Numbered from the stretch's first letter, positions 43,944 through 55,105 are shown. The stretch is DNA of 64,000 nt from Cladochytrium replicatum (GCA_025526935.1 JAHLKD010000076.1:62001-126000), one strand, 5' to 3'. Made by a program: numbers and translations. The notes: generated by a model not told the origin, from the letters alone.

Positions 43944-44072
43944 CGCAGACTTTTACTGCGCTTGGTAAACAGGCGTGCGACAACGTTCGACGATGGACCG
44001 AACGGCAACATCACTCTGGGAGTCTTGGATGCTCTCAAGAACTTTGGGGTGAAGGCGACCTTCTTTGTTCAG
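43944..44072 (+). pseudogene. Partial duplicate of the chitin deacetylase catalytic exon
   Basis: The plus strand reads TTFDDGPNGNITLGVLDAL followed by KNFGVKATFFVQ, then a splice-donor-like GTAAAT. This matches exon 2 of the intact gene 650 bp downstream (MTFDDGPTSNITPGILDTL, KSLGAKVTFFVQ). The similarity starts at an acceptor-like GCAGACTTT, so a single exon with both splice edges was copied. Upstream of TFDDG the reading is scrambled and nothing follows it, so it is a relic. The TFDDGP signature is the NodB metal-binding start. Confidence 0.8.
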
Positions 44073-44081
44073 GTAAATATG

Positions 44082-44143
44082 ACTTGATTTCCGGAGCTGG
44101 ACTTATAAAACAAATCAATCCTTTCCAGCTCCGGAAATCAAGT
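44082..44143. repeat. Perfect 20-bp inverted repeat with 22-nt loop
   Basis: ACTTGATTTCCGGAGCTGGA (44082-44101) is the exact reverse complement of 44124-44143. The loop is 44102-44123. The arm begins 10 nt after the splice donor of the partial deacetylase exon. A transcript would fold into a stable hairpin. It is not followed by a T run, so a terminator role is not indicated. Confidence 0.9.
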
Positions 44144-44524
44144 TGATAGACTACTCGCTGTTTGAAAAGGTTTTCACACCAGAGCTGGTGGTGAAATGTC
44201 CACGATCTCTCTGTGATGAAAATCGACTAGTTTTCTCTTTTATATTATGACCCAAATTTGGGATTCGTGTTTGCTGGTATTTGGTATGTAGTTGACACGT
44301 CAGGGTTTTCTGTCTCTTTCCTGATAATGTCGGTAATGATGATACAAGCGCCGATGATCATCCGCTCAATCAAAGAAATGCTCAGCATGGTTTGCATAAA
44401 CGTCCTTTGCATTCCAGCATGAATGTCGCAGTGATGCATAAAAGACTCTTGAAGCAAATAATCCCCCGATAAATAGCCCAATCCCTCCGCTGGATTACCG
44501 AACGTGTTGAATTTGTTTGCTCGC
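44144..44524. other. Upstream region of chitin deacetylase
   Basis: Promoter region of the intact gene, with GATAAATAGCCC at about 44468 as a possible TATA-type element. A minus-strand frame at 44245-44640 overlaps the gene's first exon and is judged spurious. Confidence 0.4.
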
Positions 44525-45680
44525 ATGATGGTTAAGTTATCGTTCTCCGCACTGCTCGTTTCGGCGTTGTACGCATCTAGCGTCGCGGCGCAAGGTAAGA
44601 AATGCTGGTGAGTGGTTTCATCCAAGCGGATGGCACTCATTTTTTGATTAAATTGCAGACTTTACCACTTGCTCTGCTCCGAACACCTGGGCCATGACCT
44701 TTGACGATGGACCCACGTCGAACATCACCCCCGGGATCTTGGACACTCTCAAGTCTCTTGGCGCAAAGGTCACCTTCTTTGTTCAGGGGTAAGCCAGGCT
44801 GGCGAACCTTAGTGCACGTACTTTACTCACGAACCTTTGTGCTCCCCGTTCAGCTCCTCAGCGGCCGCGAATCCCAACCTGGTCAAGCGCGCCTTCAACG
44901 AGGGCCACCAGATCGCACAGCACACTTACACCCACCCTCACCTCACTCAGCTCTCCTCCGCGCAAGTTCAGGACGAGGTCAAGCGTACCGAGGATCTGAT
45001 CTACTCGCTCATCGGGTACCACCCCGCCATCATCCGTCCGCCCTACGGCGAGACGAACGCCAATGTGCAGAACGTGCTGCACTCGATGGGGTACAGCTCG
45101 ATCACATGGAACCTTGACTCGCAGGACTGGAACGGGCAGGACCCGTACAATGCGTTCAACCAGCAGCTGCAGCCTGGGAAAGGATACGTGAGCTTGCAAC
45201 ATGATAACCAGGGGATCGAGACGGGAAGCAAAGTCACCCAGATCATCAACTTGGCGAAATCTAGGGGGTTCAGAATGGTTTCAATCTCAGAGTGCATCGG
45301 TAAAAAATGGTTTACGAGAGTTCATTAGGAGAATGTAACAATTGTTTTGTGCGGTGGTGTGTAGGTAAGCAAGCTTACAAGGAGGGAAACGGAAACGGCG
45401 GTGGTGGTGGCGGCGCGACCACGACCAAGACCACGACGACGACAACGCGGACAGTCGTCCCGGCTTCACCTTCGCCTACCTCCGGTGGCGGCGGAGGCGG
45501 AAACGGTGGATCGTGCTCGGCGCAGTGGGGTCAGTGTGCCGGAATTGGATGGTCCGGACCCAAGTGCTGCCAGTCTGGCACGACTTGCAAGTACTCCAAC
45601 GACTGTGAGTATCTCCCCCAAAAACAAGTACACTACTAAAATTTTTCTTGTTTTGATCAGACTACTCTCAGTGCGTTTGA
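44525..45680 (+). CDS. Secreted chitin deacetylase (CE4) with C-terminal CBM1
   Basis: Five exons (44525-44594, 44659-44788, 44854-45299, 45365-45604, 45661-45680) give 301 residues. A signal peptide (MMVKLSFSALLVSALYASSV) is followed by a NodB polysaccharide deacetylase domain. Motif 1 is MTFDDGP, the zinc-binding motif 2 is HTYTHPHL, motif 3 is IRPPYGETN, motif 4 is TWNLDSQDWN and motif 5 is LQHDNQ. A Gly/Thr-rich linker follows. The end is a family-1 carbohydrate-binding module CSAQWGQCAGIGWSGPKCC and then QSGTTCKYSNDYYSQCV with the expected cysteines and aromatic residues. The enzyme removes N-acetyl groups from chitin to give chitosan in the wall or outside the cell. CBM1 normally binds cellulose or chitin, so it would anchor the enzyme. 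All introns are GT..AG, and the last exon is only 20 nt. Confidence 0.92.
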
Positions 45681-46928
45681 ACGCTGCCCCCCGCTCACTC
45701 ATACCGAGCTAAAAACAACAAAAAGTCTGCAAAATCAAAAGATCAGACTTCTCTATGTGATTTTTTATGAAAACTAATTACTTTTCTTTTTGAGCGTTTC
45801 TATGAGAGGGGTTTTATCCCTAAAAGTTTGGAATCATGGATTGTGGAAATAGTCAGCAATCTCTAATGTAACAGCAGCATTTGTCTGCCTAATAATGAAT
45901 CCATCAATTATTCTAAGGAACTACGCCAAAGCATTGTATCTTATCGGGATGAACCTACTCCCAACCGTTATAGTTTGCTTTTATATTATCGGAATCAATG
46001 TTCGGCAAGCAAGGCGCTGAACTTGCCGGCGCTCAGCAAAACTCTGAGCCAATAGCCTAAGTGTGATCCAGCAAAGTTCAACCTGTTAAAGCAAATTAGT
46101 TTCGCATCATGAAGGTTTTGTACGTCACATATTAGGTTCACATGCCCACATGCTGAATGTTGAGTTGGAGGACAGGAACAGGCAGTCGGGAAGCAACGCC
46201 TCTCCCACTACTGCAAAGCTTTCTGCGCTGCTTATTCAAACCTTTATCCTCCGTCCTATCGCTAAGGCACCGGGGTGCATTCATCACGATCCCATGTGAT
46301 AGAGCCGCTGTGTCTTCGGACATACAAACTGATTTAGCATACTAAAATCTGTTGCATCTCAGCTCACGTGTGTAATAAGATAGGAGAATGACAATTTCAA
46401 TCTCGTTTTTGGACATGTAACTTGAGTGGATGGGCTGTTGAGCCCACGCACGCACACTCACACACACGGACCCAGTAACAGTGAAATACCAACCATGCAA
46501 TGGCGGTGGGTGATATCAGCAAGAATGTTCTTGCTGACAACAAGGCTGTGCGCAAGGTTAACTGATGATCTGGTGGCGAGCAAATAAAATTTTATACTTG
46601 CCCATTCTGGAGAGAAGCCGAATTGGAAGGTTCTTCGATGACATCCAATTTACAGGTTTGAGTGTGTCTTTTGAGGCTCGTTGTGGAACATCGATGGACT
46701 GCAGCTGTGCGGGCTTCAGGTTAGACCCCCTGTGAGCCTCACCAAAGGTTAAGACGAAAGCTGATTGAGCCAGAATTCAGAAGAGGCCAACTTAGTGTTT
46801 GCGCCGCCAAAAATTCTGCTGTTGCCATGATGGCACGGAAGACGGCCCAGAAATCGGCACAGCCGAACTAATTTGAGGTGGATCATACATGGGGATAAAC
46901 TAGTGGCAAACCTTTGCATCGTCCCAAC
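45681..46928. other. Gene-free spacer of 1.2 kb
   Basis: Begins with the deacetylase 3' flank. A CA-rich microsatellite-like run (CGCACGCACACTCACACACACGG) lies near 46446-46470, but it is short and interrupted. No gene or retroelement remnant was seen. Confidence 0.4.
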
Positions 46929-46937
46929 TATAAAAAG
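46929..46937 (+). promoter_or_regulatory. TATA box of the transporter gene
   Basis: TATAAAAAG lies 74 nt before the start codon at 47003, followed by a pyrimidine-rich CCCCGTTGTTTCCTTAG tract. Confidence 0.6.
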
Positions 46938-47002
46938 CCCCGTTGTTTCCTTAGGCAGAGCATATCCCATTCATCTCATACCTCGCAGAGCATTTTCTAG
47001 CA

Positions 47003-48688
47003 ATGCAATCTCCACAGACAACCATCGCAGAACAGACCAAGAATCACGGCTGGGCGAGGAAGATCTTCGTTCAGCCCTTGGCTGGTAAGTATAAGCTGGA
47101 CGCCCAAACCGATCTCGTCTAGATCTAACTGTGAATCTCTCTGTAGACATCAAGGATTTCTTCACGGAGGCTGTCCAGCTCCACGGCAAGATCTTTGTCG
47201 CGATCATCGCAGCTACCTACTTCCTTCAAGGTTTCCGTGCCTACGCTTTCGGTGGTGCCATCAGTTGGTTTCTCCGAAACTTGGGTCTCAGCTCCGGAGA
47301 TGTCCAGGTCGCACGTTCCAACATTTTGATTACCTGGAACATCAAGTTCCTTTACGGTCTCCTGTTCGACAACTTCCCGATCCTGAAACGCCACTACAAG
47401 CCCTACTACATCTTAGCTGCTCTCATCGCATTGGCTTCTGCCCTCGTCCTCGGTATCCGTGGAGTTATCACCGATGTTTCAACTTCAACTGCTATGTTGT
47501 TCCTGTTCTTGATGGCCATGGCCATGTGCGATGTCATTGCGGACGCTTTGGTTGTGAAGAAGGCTCGTTTGGCTGGTGCTCGCGGTGGTGCTGCTCTCCA
47601 GACCTTCTGCTGGATCGTGTACTACGTCGGATACATCATCGGGCTCCCGATCTCTGGAAACATTGTCGGCAAGGATGGATCAAACGGTCGCATCAACAAC
47701 TTGTACTTGTGGGTTTACGTTCCGTCGGCTGTTCTCCTCCTCATCTTGTCGTTCTTCGTGGACGAGGAGGCCGGCGAAGGCAAGTGGACTCCCATGGTCT
47801 TTGTGAACAACTTTGTCGTAAGCATCGCAACTGGATGACTTCTTTTTATGCGTAGTTTTCTTACGTTTTCGTGTGTTTCGGCAGCGTCTGCTCAGGTCCA
47901 TCTTTCTCAACCGCTACGTGTTCCTCCCCATCCTGTTCATCTTCTTGCGCGGTTCGATTACCCCCGACATCGCCGACGCTTACGACTTCTGGCTCACTGA
48001 CCGTCCCGACGGTGGTCTTGTTATCGGTGCCGACACCCAGTCTTACATGAACCAAGTGGGAGCCGCGACCAGTATCATCGGTCTCCTCGCGTACGGAAAG
48101 TTCTTTACCGGCACCCCCTTCCGCAAGATCTTCTTCTGGAGCCAGCTTGGTATGGGCATTATCGGTCTCATGGACGTCGCTCTGTACAAGCAGTGGAACG
48201 TCCCGATGGGCTTCCCCGACCTCGCGCTCTACTTCTTCAACAGCTCGCTCTCCAACGCCGTCTACCAGCTCACCTCGATGCCCTTCCTCGTCATGGCCGC
48301 CCAGCTCGCACCCGCAGACATCGAAGCCACGTTCTTCGCCGGTATCACCTCCGTGTCCAACGGCGGTAACAACCTCGCTACCCTTTGGAGTGGAAAGATG
48401 CTGATCGCCCTCGGTGTGGACTACGTCGACCCCACGACCAACGAGCGCACTTACGACCTCCAGAAGCTCGAGATTGCGGTGTGGATCCGATTCGCGATGA
48501 CGTTCTTGCCTGCGCTGCTTGTGTGGTTGGTGCCCAACTCGTCGTCGATTGACCCGTACGGCGAAGGTGTTAAGCACGAGCCGACCGTTGCGGAGGTGGA
48601 TGCTTTGGAGGTTGCTGACGCTGACGCTAAGAACCTCGAGGACGCCAAGCCCCAGGAGAAGGCTGCCGAGACCGCGGAGGCCAAGTAG
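47003..48688 (+). CDS. Folate-biopterin (BT1-type) MFS transporter
   Basis: Three exons (47003-47084, 47147-47817, 47885-48688) give 518 residues with about twelve membrane segments. Diagnostic blocks include YFLQGFRAYAFGGAISWFLR, LSSGDVQVARSNILITWNIK and then FLYGLLFDNFPILKRHYKPYY, MAMCDVIADALVVKKARLAG, RGSITPDIADAYDFWLTD and ITSVSNGGNNLATLWSG. This matches the folate-biopterin transporter (BT1) family of the major facilitator superfamily, known from trypanosomatids, plants, cyanobacteria, oomycetes and some fungi. These proteins move folates, pterins or, in some members, S-adenosylmethionine. The substrate here is unknown. The C-terminal tail is acidic and alanine-rich. The family is absent from most yeasts, so its presence fits an early-diverging fungus. 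Confidence 0.88.
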
Positions 48689-49218
48689 GCTAACTGTTGA
48701 GATGGTCTTCCCTCCTTTAGAACCCCCTCCATCACACTTCACCTAACTCATATCACCTCTGCATTTATAACATTAGCAAGCACACTATCAATACCTCATT
48801 GCACTACTTCATATGGACTATTGTTTCTTCGGATTCGTCTTTGTTTGTTGCAGTGGTTCACTTGTATGATCTATGCATTTACTTGGCTTAATCTTGCCCA
48901 GAGCCGTTTTAACAAATAAAGATTCATGATATCTCATTACGACCGACATCAAATCCCTGGACTTTAATACGATTCGTTAAACTAGCAAAGCGAAAAGTAG
49001 CTCGAAAAAAGTTCTTTGGTGTCTCCATTAGGTTTTTAAGGCGTGCGCAAATCATGAAGGGCCAGTAGAATGTGCACGAAGTTACGAACCCTGTTTGTTT
49101 TGATGTCTGTGCCGTCGACGGTCGGCACGGCTGAGAGAAGATTTGCGCTTTCAGAATCGTTTGTGATATTTTCAAAGTTATTATTTATTTAGCCATTCAC
49201 CTTCCAAACAACGTAACA
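48689..49218. other. Intergenic spacer
   Basis: 3' flank of the transporter and upstream region of the hydrolase. No gene or repeat was recognised. Confidence 0.4.
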
Positions 49219-51042
49219 ATGTCCCGATCTCACTCCCAAAACATGTTATGTGGGAAAAACAATGGCTTTCGGCTTTCTCTCATCCATATACTCGTCTCCA
49301 TCTGCGTGATCTTCTCAGCCGTTGGATCGGATGCAACAGATCCAAGGACTGTGCTCGACGAGCTTGAGCTCTATCGACAGCGCTGGAATATTCCTGGGGC
49401 CGCCGTGGTGGTCGTCTCTGAGTTCGGAAACAAAGTTTTACTGGCGAACGGTCTTGGGATCCGTAATGCCAAAGGAGATCCTGTCATATCGACGACAACT
49501 TTCCATATTGGATCAAACTCGAAGGCAATGAACGCCTTTGTTATTTCGCGTCTTGCCGAGAAGAAGATCCTCAACATGACGAGGCCCATCGTTGATTACC
49601 GTCCAGCGCTCCGCTTCAACGATTCGACAACAACGCAAAACGTCAACCTTGTGGACTTACTTTCTCACCGTACCGGGCTTCCCAGAGGTGACCTTGCAAT
49701 CCAGATGTTCAACAATAGTGCAGATCTCTTCGATAACCGGATTCGTTACTGGGAGCCTTTGTACAAATTCCGAAACGGGTCGGCTTACCAGAACCATATG
49801 CATGCACTCGGTGGTTTGGTGGCCTCGGATGTATACCACTGCCATCGGTCGAACATTCCAAACTTTCGCTCGCGAACAAGCGACTTCCAACGGTGGTACA
49901 AGATGATGAAGGCGGAGTTTTTCGACCCACTCAAGATGAGCCGGACGACCGCTGATCTGAGCCGCTGGATGGTGGACGATTCAAGAAGCGACTCAGCCAT
50001 GATGACGATCGATTACACAACCGGGCTCCCAAAACCTGCTTTCGGTTGGTACGACCCCATGGCTGCCATTGTATATTCCTGGGTTGCGCCCGCTGGATCC
50101 ATTTCAACAAACGCCGAGGACTTGGTGAAATATCTAAAGTTTCTGCTGAAGAAGGGAGTGTCGGAAGACGGCAGGCCTCTTCTTTCACAGGAGGCTTTCA
50201 ACAACTCGTTTTACCCGCACAACCCTTATTATTCCACAACGTCAGCATACGGACTTGGCTGGAACATTGAAAAGTATAGGGGAAAGATTTCGTACTCTCA
50301 TCGAGGCTCAACCACGATGTCATCGGTAGTTCGACTGTTCCCTGACGACGGGTTTGGAGTCTTTGTTGTCACGTAAGGGGCTACATAAAGATGGATTTCC
50401 ACCAAGTTATTGACACGAGTGATGACGATCCAGGAACAATGCTGCTGACTGGGGCACGCCAGCAACGAACCACATCGTTGACAGGTTAGGAATCCATAAA
50501 CGGTACACCAACATACATGTTGCTTAAAAAAAAGGGACACATTCCGCAGGATGCTTTTCGGCGACAACAGTACGACCCGATTTGCAGTTGCGGAGCAAAC
50601 AATCGTGGCAACCGAGAAAGCGCATGTTTCAGGAATCGCGAAAGCGTACGCTGGCCTTCCCGTGCCAGTTCCCCTTCCCACCGTGAATTATACTGCGTTT
50701 TACGGCATATACAATCACGGTTTATGGGGCGACATGGTCATTTCCGCAACAAATGCCACTGTTCCCATTCCGTCTGCCACGCCCATCAAGCCCCTCGATC
50801 TAGAGTTCACAAAGTTCGCATACAAGTACTTTGCGAAATTGTTTGGGCTTTCGGGTCCTACACTCACGGGTGAAGCGGTTATTACTCACTTCTCTGGGAA
50901 CACATTCCTTCTGCTGGGCGATCCATTTGCTGGGTCTTTTACATTTGTTACTGACGGATCGAATGTGAGGGGAGTGAGAGTTTCGGTTGAGAAAATGGGA
51001 TCGGACCATGATAGTGGGTCGTGGTTTGCCAAGACTGCCTGA
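49219..51042 (+). CDS. Beta-lactamase-fold serine hydrolase, secreted or membrane-anchored
   Basis: Three exons (49219-50372, 50434-50484, 50550-51042) give about 565 residues. The N-terminus has a hydrophobic segment (LSLIHILVSICVIFSAVG) acting as signal peptide or anchor. Next is a class-C beta-lactamase/penicillin-binding-protein-like domain: catalytic serine and lysine in HIGSNSKAM (S-x-x-K), a tyrosine in NGSAYQNHMHALGG (Y-x-N), and SHRGSTTMSS in the place of the KTG motif. Domain hints such as LSHRTGLPRGD, PAGSISTNAEDLVKYLKFLL and YGLGWNIE support the fold. Eukaryotic members of this fold (LACTB and similar) are usually esterases or peptidases and do not imply antibiotic resistance. A C-terminal 170-residue part resembles the DUF3471-like beta domain often fused to this fold. 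Several N-glycosylation sequons fit secretion. Confidence 0.85.
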
Positions 51043-51157
51043 ATCGCTTTTTTCAGTTTAAGCTTTCGACAGCTGCCTCTGTTCAAGTTCTCAACATCGA
51101 AACATCAACGGATAGTTGACACCAAGAAAAAAATTGTATTATTTGTTGTTGCAACAG

Positions 51158-51770
51158 TCATGACAAGTTACGTTGGGATGAGAGAATCTTCTGAACCAAT
51201 AACGGCACAATCTCTTTCAAAGTCGCTGGAGAAACCTTTCCCTTCATCCTCTCAAGTTCTTCCATTTCCTCCCGCAACCTCTTTTTCATGTTTTCCTGTT
51301 CTTCGCGGGCTTCATTAAGTATCTTTCGAATCCCGATATTATCTTAATACCTTTCTCACGGGCAACTTCGATCATATGCGTACGCACGCTCCAACTCCCT
51401 CATAATCTTGATTTCCACATCCAGCCCGTCGACTGCTTTGACAGGCAGTTCCTCATTAATGAAGGTTTGATTGCCCTCTCGTAAATGAGTGGCTTGATTC
51501 CCCTGAGTAGCAAGCTGTCAAATTAAGAAAAGCATGGGTTTGCTTTGATCAATTCCGTACTCTTTCAGTAGCTCTTCGAAAGCACAGTCGGGAATCGGGT
51601 TGCGAGCCCCCTCTTCGACAGATAGTTCCACATCCAAGATGAGTTTGTCGCTGTGTGGACAAAGTAACACTGGTTTGTCCAAGACTGAGGTTGATGATTT
51701 TGCAGACTGCCACGTTTGGAAAGTGCAGCAACGAGGAACTGGAATCAATACAAGGTGGGGGAGACACATA
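51158..51770 (-). pseudogene. Coiled-coil protein remnant, frames broken
   Basis: The minus strand shows coding-like pieces in shifting frames. A frame at 51518-51769 ends CAFEELLKEYGIDQSKPMLF. A downstream piece reads LPVKAVDGLDVEIKIMREL. The last reads RKILNEAREEQENMKKRLRE and then EMEELERMKGK and TLKEIVPLLVQKILSSQR, with a stop at 51158-51160. The last part is a strong coiled coil. The frame changes near 51370 by an offset that only a very short (about 41 nt) intron or a frameshift would explain. It is either a decayed gene or a spliced gene I could not resolve. No family was recognised. Confidence 0.35.
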
Positions 51771-52005
51771 AGCGGTGGTAATGGTGGTTACGAAAAACCA
51801 TCAAGCCTCGAAAGGTACGATGGGAACCGCCGGAACATTATTTTATGGATTCATTTCATTAGTCCCAAAAATTTCCACCGAAAATTTCTGCGATTCCACA
51901 AAAATCAGGCTGTGCTGGAACAAAAGCCAAGGATGGGGGAGGGGAGGGGTGTAAACAACCCCACCGGCCGACTGCCCAATTGCCACGACCACAAGATCAA
52001 TCGAT

Positions 52006-52572
52006 ATGCAAGGCATCACACTGAAAGAAGTGAGTCGTAATGTTTTATAACGCATCTCTCTGTCAGCTCACGCATGTACATTGCAATCAAAAAGGTTGAA
52101 TCATCCATGTCCCAACTCAACGCCGTCGGCGACCCGATCGCCATGTTCGAAACCCAAAAGGACGACGACTACGTCTGCCCGCGCATCGACACCGTCTTCC
52201 ACGGCACGAACGGGCTCCCCGTCGGAGTGTACGTCTACAAGTGCAACGGCTCCAACACGGCGGCAGAGAACGTGACGGGATCCGTCAGAACACCGGACGA
52301 ATTTGATTCGGCGGGGTGTTACTTGGTTCTGAATGTATGACTTTGAATTTTCTGAAAGGCTGAGTGTTCAGTTTTTTTTTTGGTAGGTTTCGAAGGACGG
52401 GTATGAGATTCTGAGGGATGTGCATGTGTGGATTGGAGGTGAGAGCTCGAAGGAGGCGAGGGAGCTTGCGGACAAGGATGCGGATATGTTGTGCTCGACG
52501 TTTACGGGGGGTGCACCCAAGTTTGTCGAGGAGCATGGAAACGAGACTGATCTGTTCAAGTCGTACTTCTGA
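52006..52572 (+). CDS. Single-domain gelsolin-like actin-binding protein
   Basis: The secure part is 52095-52334 plus 52387-52572. The product reads QLNAVGDPIAMFETQKDDDY, then FHGTNGLPVGVYVYKCNG and SAGCYLVLNVSKDGYEILRD, then VHVWIGGESSKEARELADKD. 'CYLVLN...' followed by 'VHVWIG.ESS..EA' is the central strand and helix of the gelsolin/ADF-H type fold in its gelsolin form, which binds actin filaments and calcium. With a first exon at 52006-52029 (MQGITLKE) the total is 149 residues, resembling short one-domain gelsolin-like proteins. The join assumes an acceptor at 52094 with a weak pyrimidine tract. An alternative start at 52074 or 52110 would drop that exon. Cytosolic location and actin binding are inferred from the family. 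Confidence 0.65.
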
Positions 52573-52822
52573 GCAACAAGGTTTTTGTGACGCTGTATGT
52601 GTTTCTTTAAAATGAAACTCAGAAGACCTTCATACCAGAAAAAAAAGGCAATGAGCAAAACCTGTAAGGTGATAGAAAGGACAAAAACGGGCACATCCGA
52701 CAATAAATGGTCATTGGAAGCTAAAAATCACGTTGAAAACTTAAAAACCGCAATTAAGATGGATCCCGTCACTTTCGGTTATTGCTCCACCTCTAAGAAT
52801 AGTACGATGCCTTTCCAATTCT

Positions 52823-54163
52823 TCACTTTTTCTCTTTGTGTTTCTTCCCATCCTTATCCTTCTTCTTCTTCCCACCATCCTCTTCCTCGGCTGACTTCTC
52901 GGCGTCCGGGTCGACCAGCGCGAACTCCATCACAAAGAACGGAATGTTTTTGCTCTTCGACTTCATGATCATTGTGATCGGCTGGTCGTTGAGATACCGC
53001 AGCGCATTGATGTTGACACCAAGACTCAGATCGAAAGTGTTGAAGTCCATGAAAGGTGCAAAGATCTGTGAGGAGGTGAAAACTGTCAATAACGTTACGT
53101 TCTATACTGTGGCCAAATACTCACCTCAAAGTTGTAAATGTTCTCAGGCTTGAACACGACCAAGTCATGATTCTTTGCCCTTCCAAAGAACTTCCTCCTG
53201 TCCGACACAGCGTCCCACTCAAACGGCAAATCGTCGTCCGAATCATCCTCCTCGTCCTCCTCATCCGGCGACGACGACTCGCCAGCCTTCTCCTTCGGCT
53301 GCTCTTCCTCCTTGTCCGGCGAGATCGGCGCAGCGGTCCCCGCCGTCGGATGCGGAGTCTTCTTCAAAAGCAGACTGTTGTCCTCCACGAGTTCAGTCGG
53401 GCCGCCCCACTCCCACTTCCCGAGAAGCTGCTCTGGCGTCGGCGTGGTCTTGACGTCCTTGCTCGGCGCGCTGACCTCGTACTCAAACTTTGCCTTCAGC
53501 GGGCTCGGGAGCGTCTCGGTCTTCTTCTCGTCCGCGGGCTTGGTCACCGCGTGCGTCGCGGGGCGGACATTCATGATGTTCATGGATGCCAGCATCGGGC
53601 TGTAGAGCCATGGCTGGTCGGCGTACACGTCCGTCTGCAGGGCGCCGTCGATCAGGGTGGCGAATTTGATGGCGACCCAGATACCCGTGGGCGGGTTCAC
53701 TTTATGTGGGAACTCGGCACCAAAGACAACATCGCCGGCTCCGTAGGACTGCATGAAAAAACAGAAAAAACAGGTTTCAACACAAAAAAGAGAGGTTCGG
53801 ATTTTTTTTGAAGTCTTTCAACGAACATGTTTGAAACGACCGGCCATTTGGATGGAGAACGTCCGTCGCCTGGTGCCAAAGTACTCTGTAGATGGGATCG
53901 GCTCGGATCCGTCACGGGTGATCCCCTTGAAGTTTCGCACACGGATGGCAAAGTGGCCCGTGTAGTACGGCGAGTCGATAAAGTGCGGGTTGTGGTCGTC
54001 GTTGACATTGTACACCTATTAAAAGGTTTAAGCGCAAGTAGGAGTGCCGGGTGGGTGGGATTTTGCATTTCACCTCGAGACTGTTAATCGTCGGCCCGAT
54101 CCGCACCCTCAACACCTTCTTCCCGACCTCGTGCGCCGAGGCGCTTCCGAAAAAGTACTCCAG
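52823..54163 (-). CDS. DUF1769-family protein (fission yeast Duc1-like)
   Basis: Four minus-strand exons are clear: 54074-54163, 53827-54015, 53125-53748 and 52823-53065. The N-terminal block reads GKKVLRVRIGPTINSLE then VYNVNDDHNPHFIDSPYYTG and HFAIRVRNFKGI, then MAGRFKH. The next exon opens with SYGAGDVVFGAEFPHKVNPP and IWVAIKFATLIDGAL. Together they match DUF1769, the domain of fission yeast Duc1, a cortical phosphatidylinositol-phosphate-binding protein linked to ER-plasma-membrane contacts. An acidic, low-complexity region (EEDEEDDSDDD) separates it from the C-terminal strand FAPFMDFNTFDLSLGVNINA and a lysine-rich tail (KKKKDKDGKKHKEKK). The donor of exon 2 (GTTCGT) is unusual. The true start lies further upstream and was not found. 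Membrane-surface location is inferred from the family. Confidence 0.75.
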
Positions 54164-55105
54164 CTTGAAGAATTTAAAGAGTTGTCAATGCGCACGCTGC
54201 CGGCGTGGTGTTGTATTCAATGGGCCAAGGGAAAATGAAGAAACTGTAAAAACCTGATGAGCGGGAGTTGAGTGGGTCAGGACTTGTGAAGGTGGCCAAA
54301 GATGATGTACAGATAAACAGCAGGCATTCCCCCCATGACGGAGCGTTTCGAGTGACCAAGCTGAAGATCACCGAGATGCTCCCCCCAAAAACTCTACACC
54401 CTCAAGACCGTCGAATGACACTCGCCCCCAAAAAACTCTATGATCTCCGTCTCGCTATCCTCAACTCGTTCCGATATCCAGCAGGTTTCGAAAACGTCGC
54501 AGGCGCAGGTGCAACGACAAGTCAGGCCACTTTTCTCACCTCGTGCCTTTGGCCACAGGAAGGAGCAGCAGTCGAAAATTGACGATGGATTTGCGAAATT
54601 GGAGAGACGAGCGACCTCAGGTAGCACCAGCTGGCAGACAGACTACAACGCGGTCAATTTTAGTTTGGTCTTCGAGGGCGAGTTGAGCAACTTGGGGCAC
54701 GTGAGAGGAAGTTTGGAAATAAAGATAGCGAAAAGATGGGGATGGCGAGTGTTTAGAAAAGCAAGTACAGTGATATTCTTTGAGAGTCTGTTAACTGGTG
54801 TTCGGTGTGTTGTTGTGCTTATAAATAGCTGGGAATGAGTGATCGTAGTTGTTCCAATCATTGTTGTTGATGTTTTCGTATTAGAAAAGCCGCAATGCCA
54901 GCAACTGACGAAGGCATCACTTTAAGAGGCACTGGATGCCTGTCACTAAGGCATCGATCGGTTCGGATATCAATCCCAGAGACAATTAGCCCAGAAAAAG
55001 AAGTAAACGAGAGAAAAAAAATGAAAAGAGTAGTGCACATGTGAAGGTAGAGGGAAAGCAGTTCACACAGAAGGAGAAAAAAAAATCTCCCCTTCCATCA
55101 CGACC
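54164..55105. other. Upstream region of DUF1769 gene and 3' flank of SLA2
   Basis: Should contain the missing 5' exon or exons of the DUF1769 gene. Plus-strand frames at 54268-54582 and 54440-54838 look accidental. No repeat was seen. Confidence 0.35.

Noticed and set aside
44245-44640. 131-codon minus-strand frame
   Set aside because: Overlaps the promoter and first exon of the well-supported chitin deacetylase and has no recognisable domain.
47861-48742. 293-codon antisense frame over the folate-biopterin transporter
   Set aside because: Mirror of the real exon, rich in E, V and H as expected from antisense of a membrane protein.
49219-51042. Antibiotic-resistance beta-lactamase
   Set aside because: The fold has SxxK and YxN motifs, but architecture and eukaryotic context fit an esterase or peptidase of the LACTB-like group.
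53167-53811. 214-codon plus-strand frame over DUF1769
   Set aside because: Antisense of an acidic low-complexity coding exon. The minus-strand reading has the family motifs.
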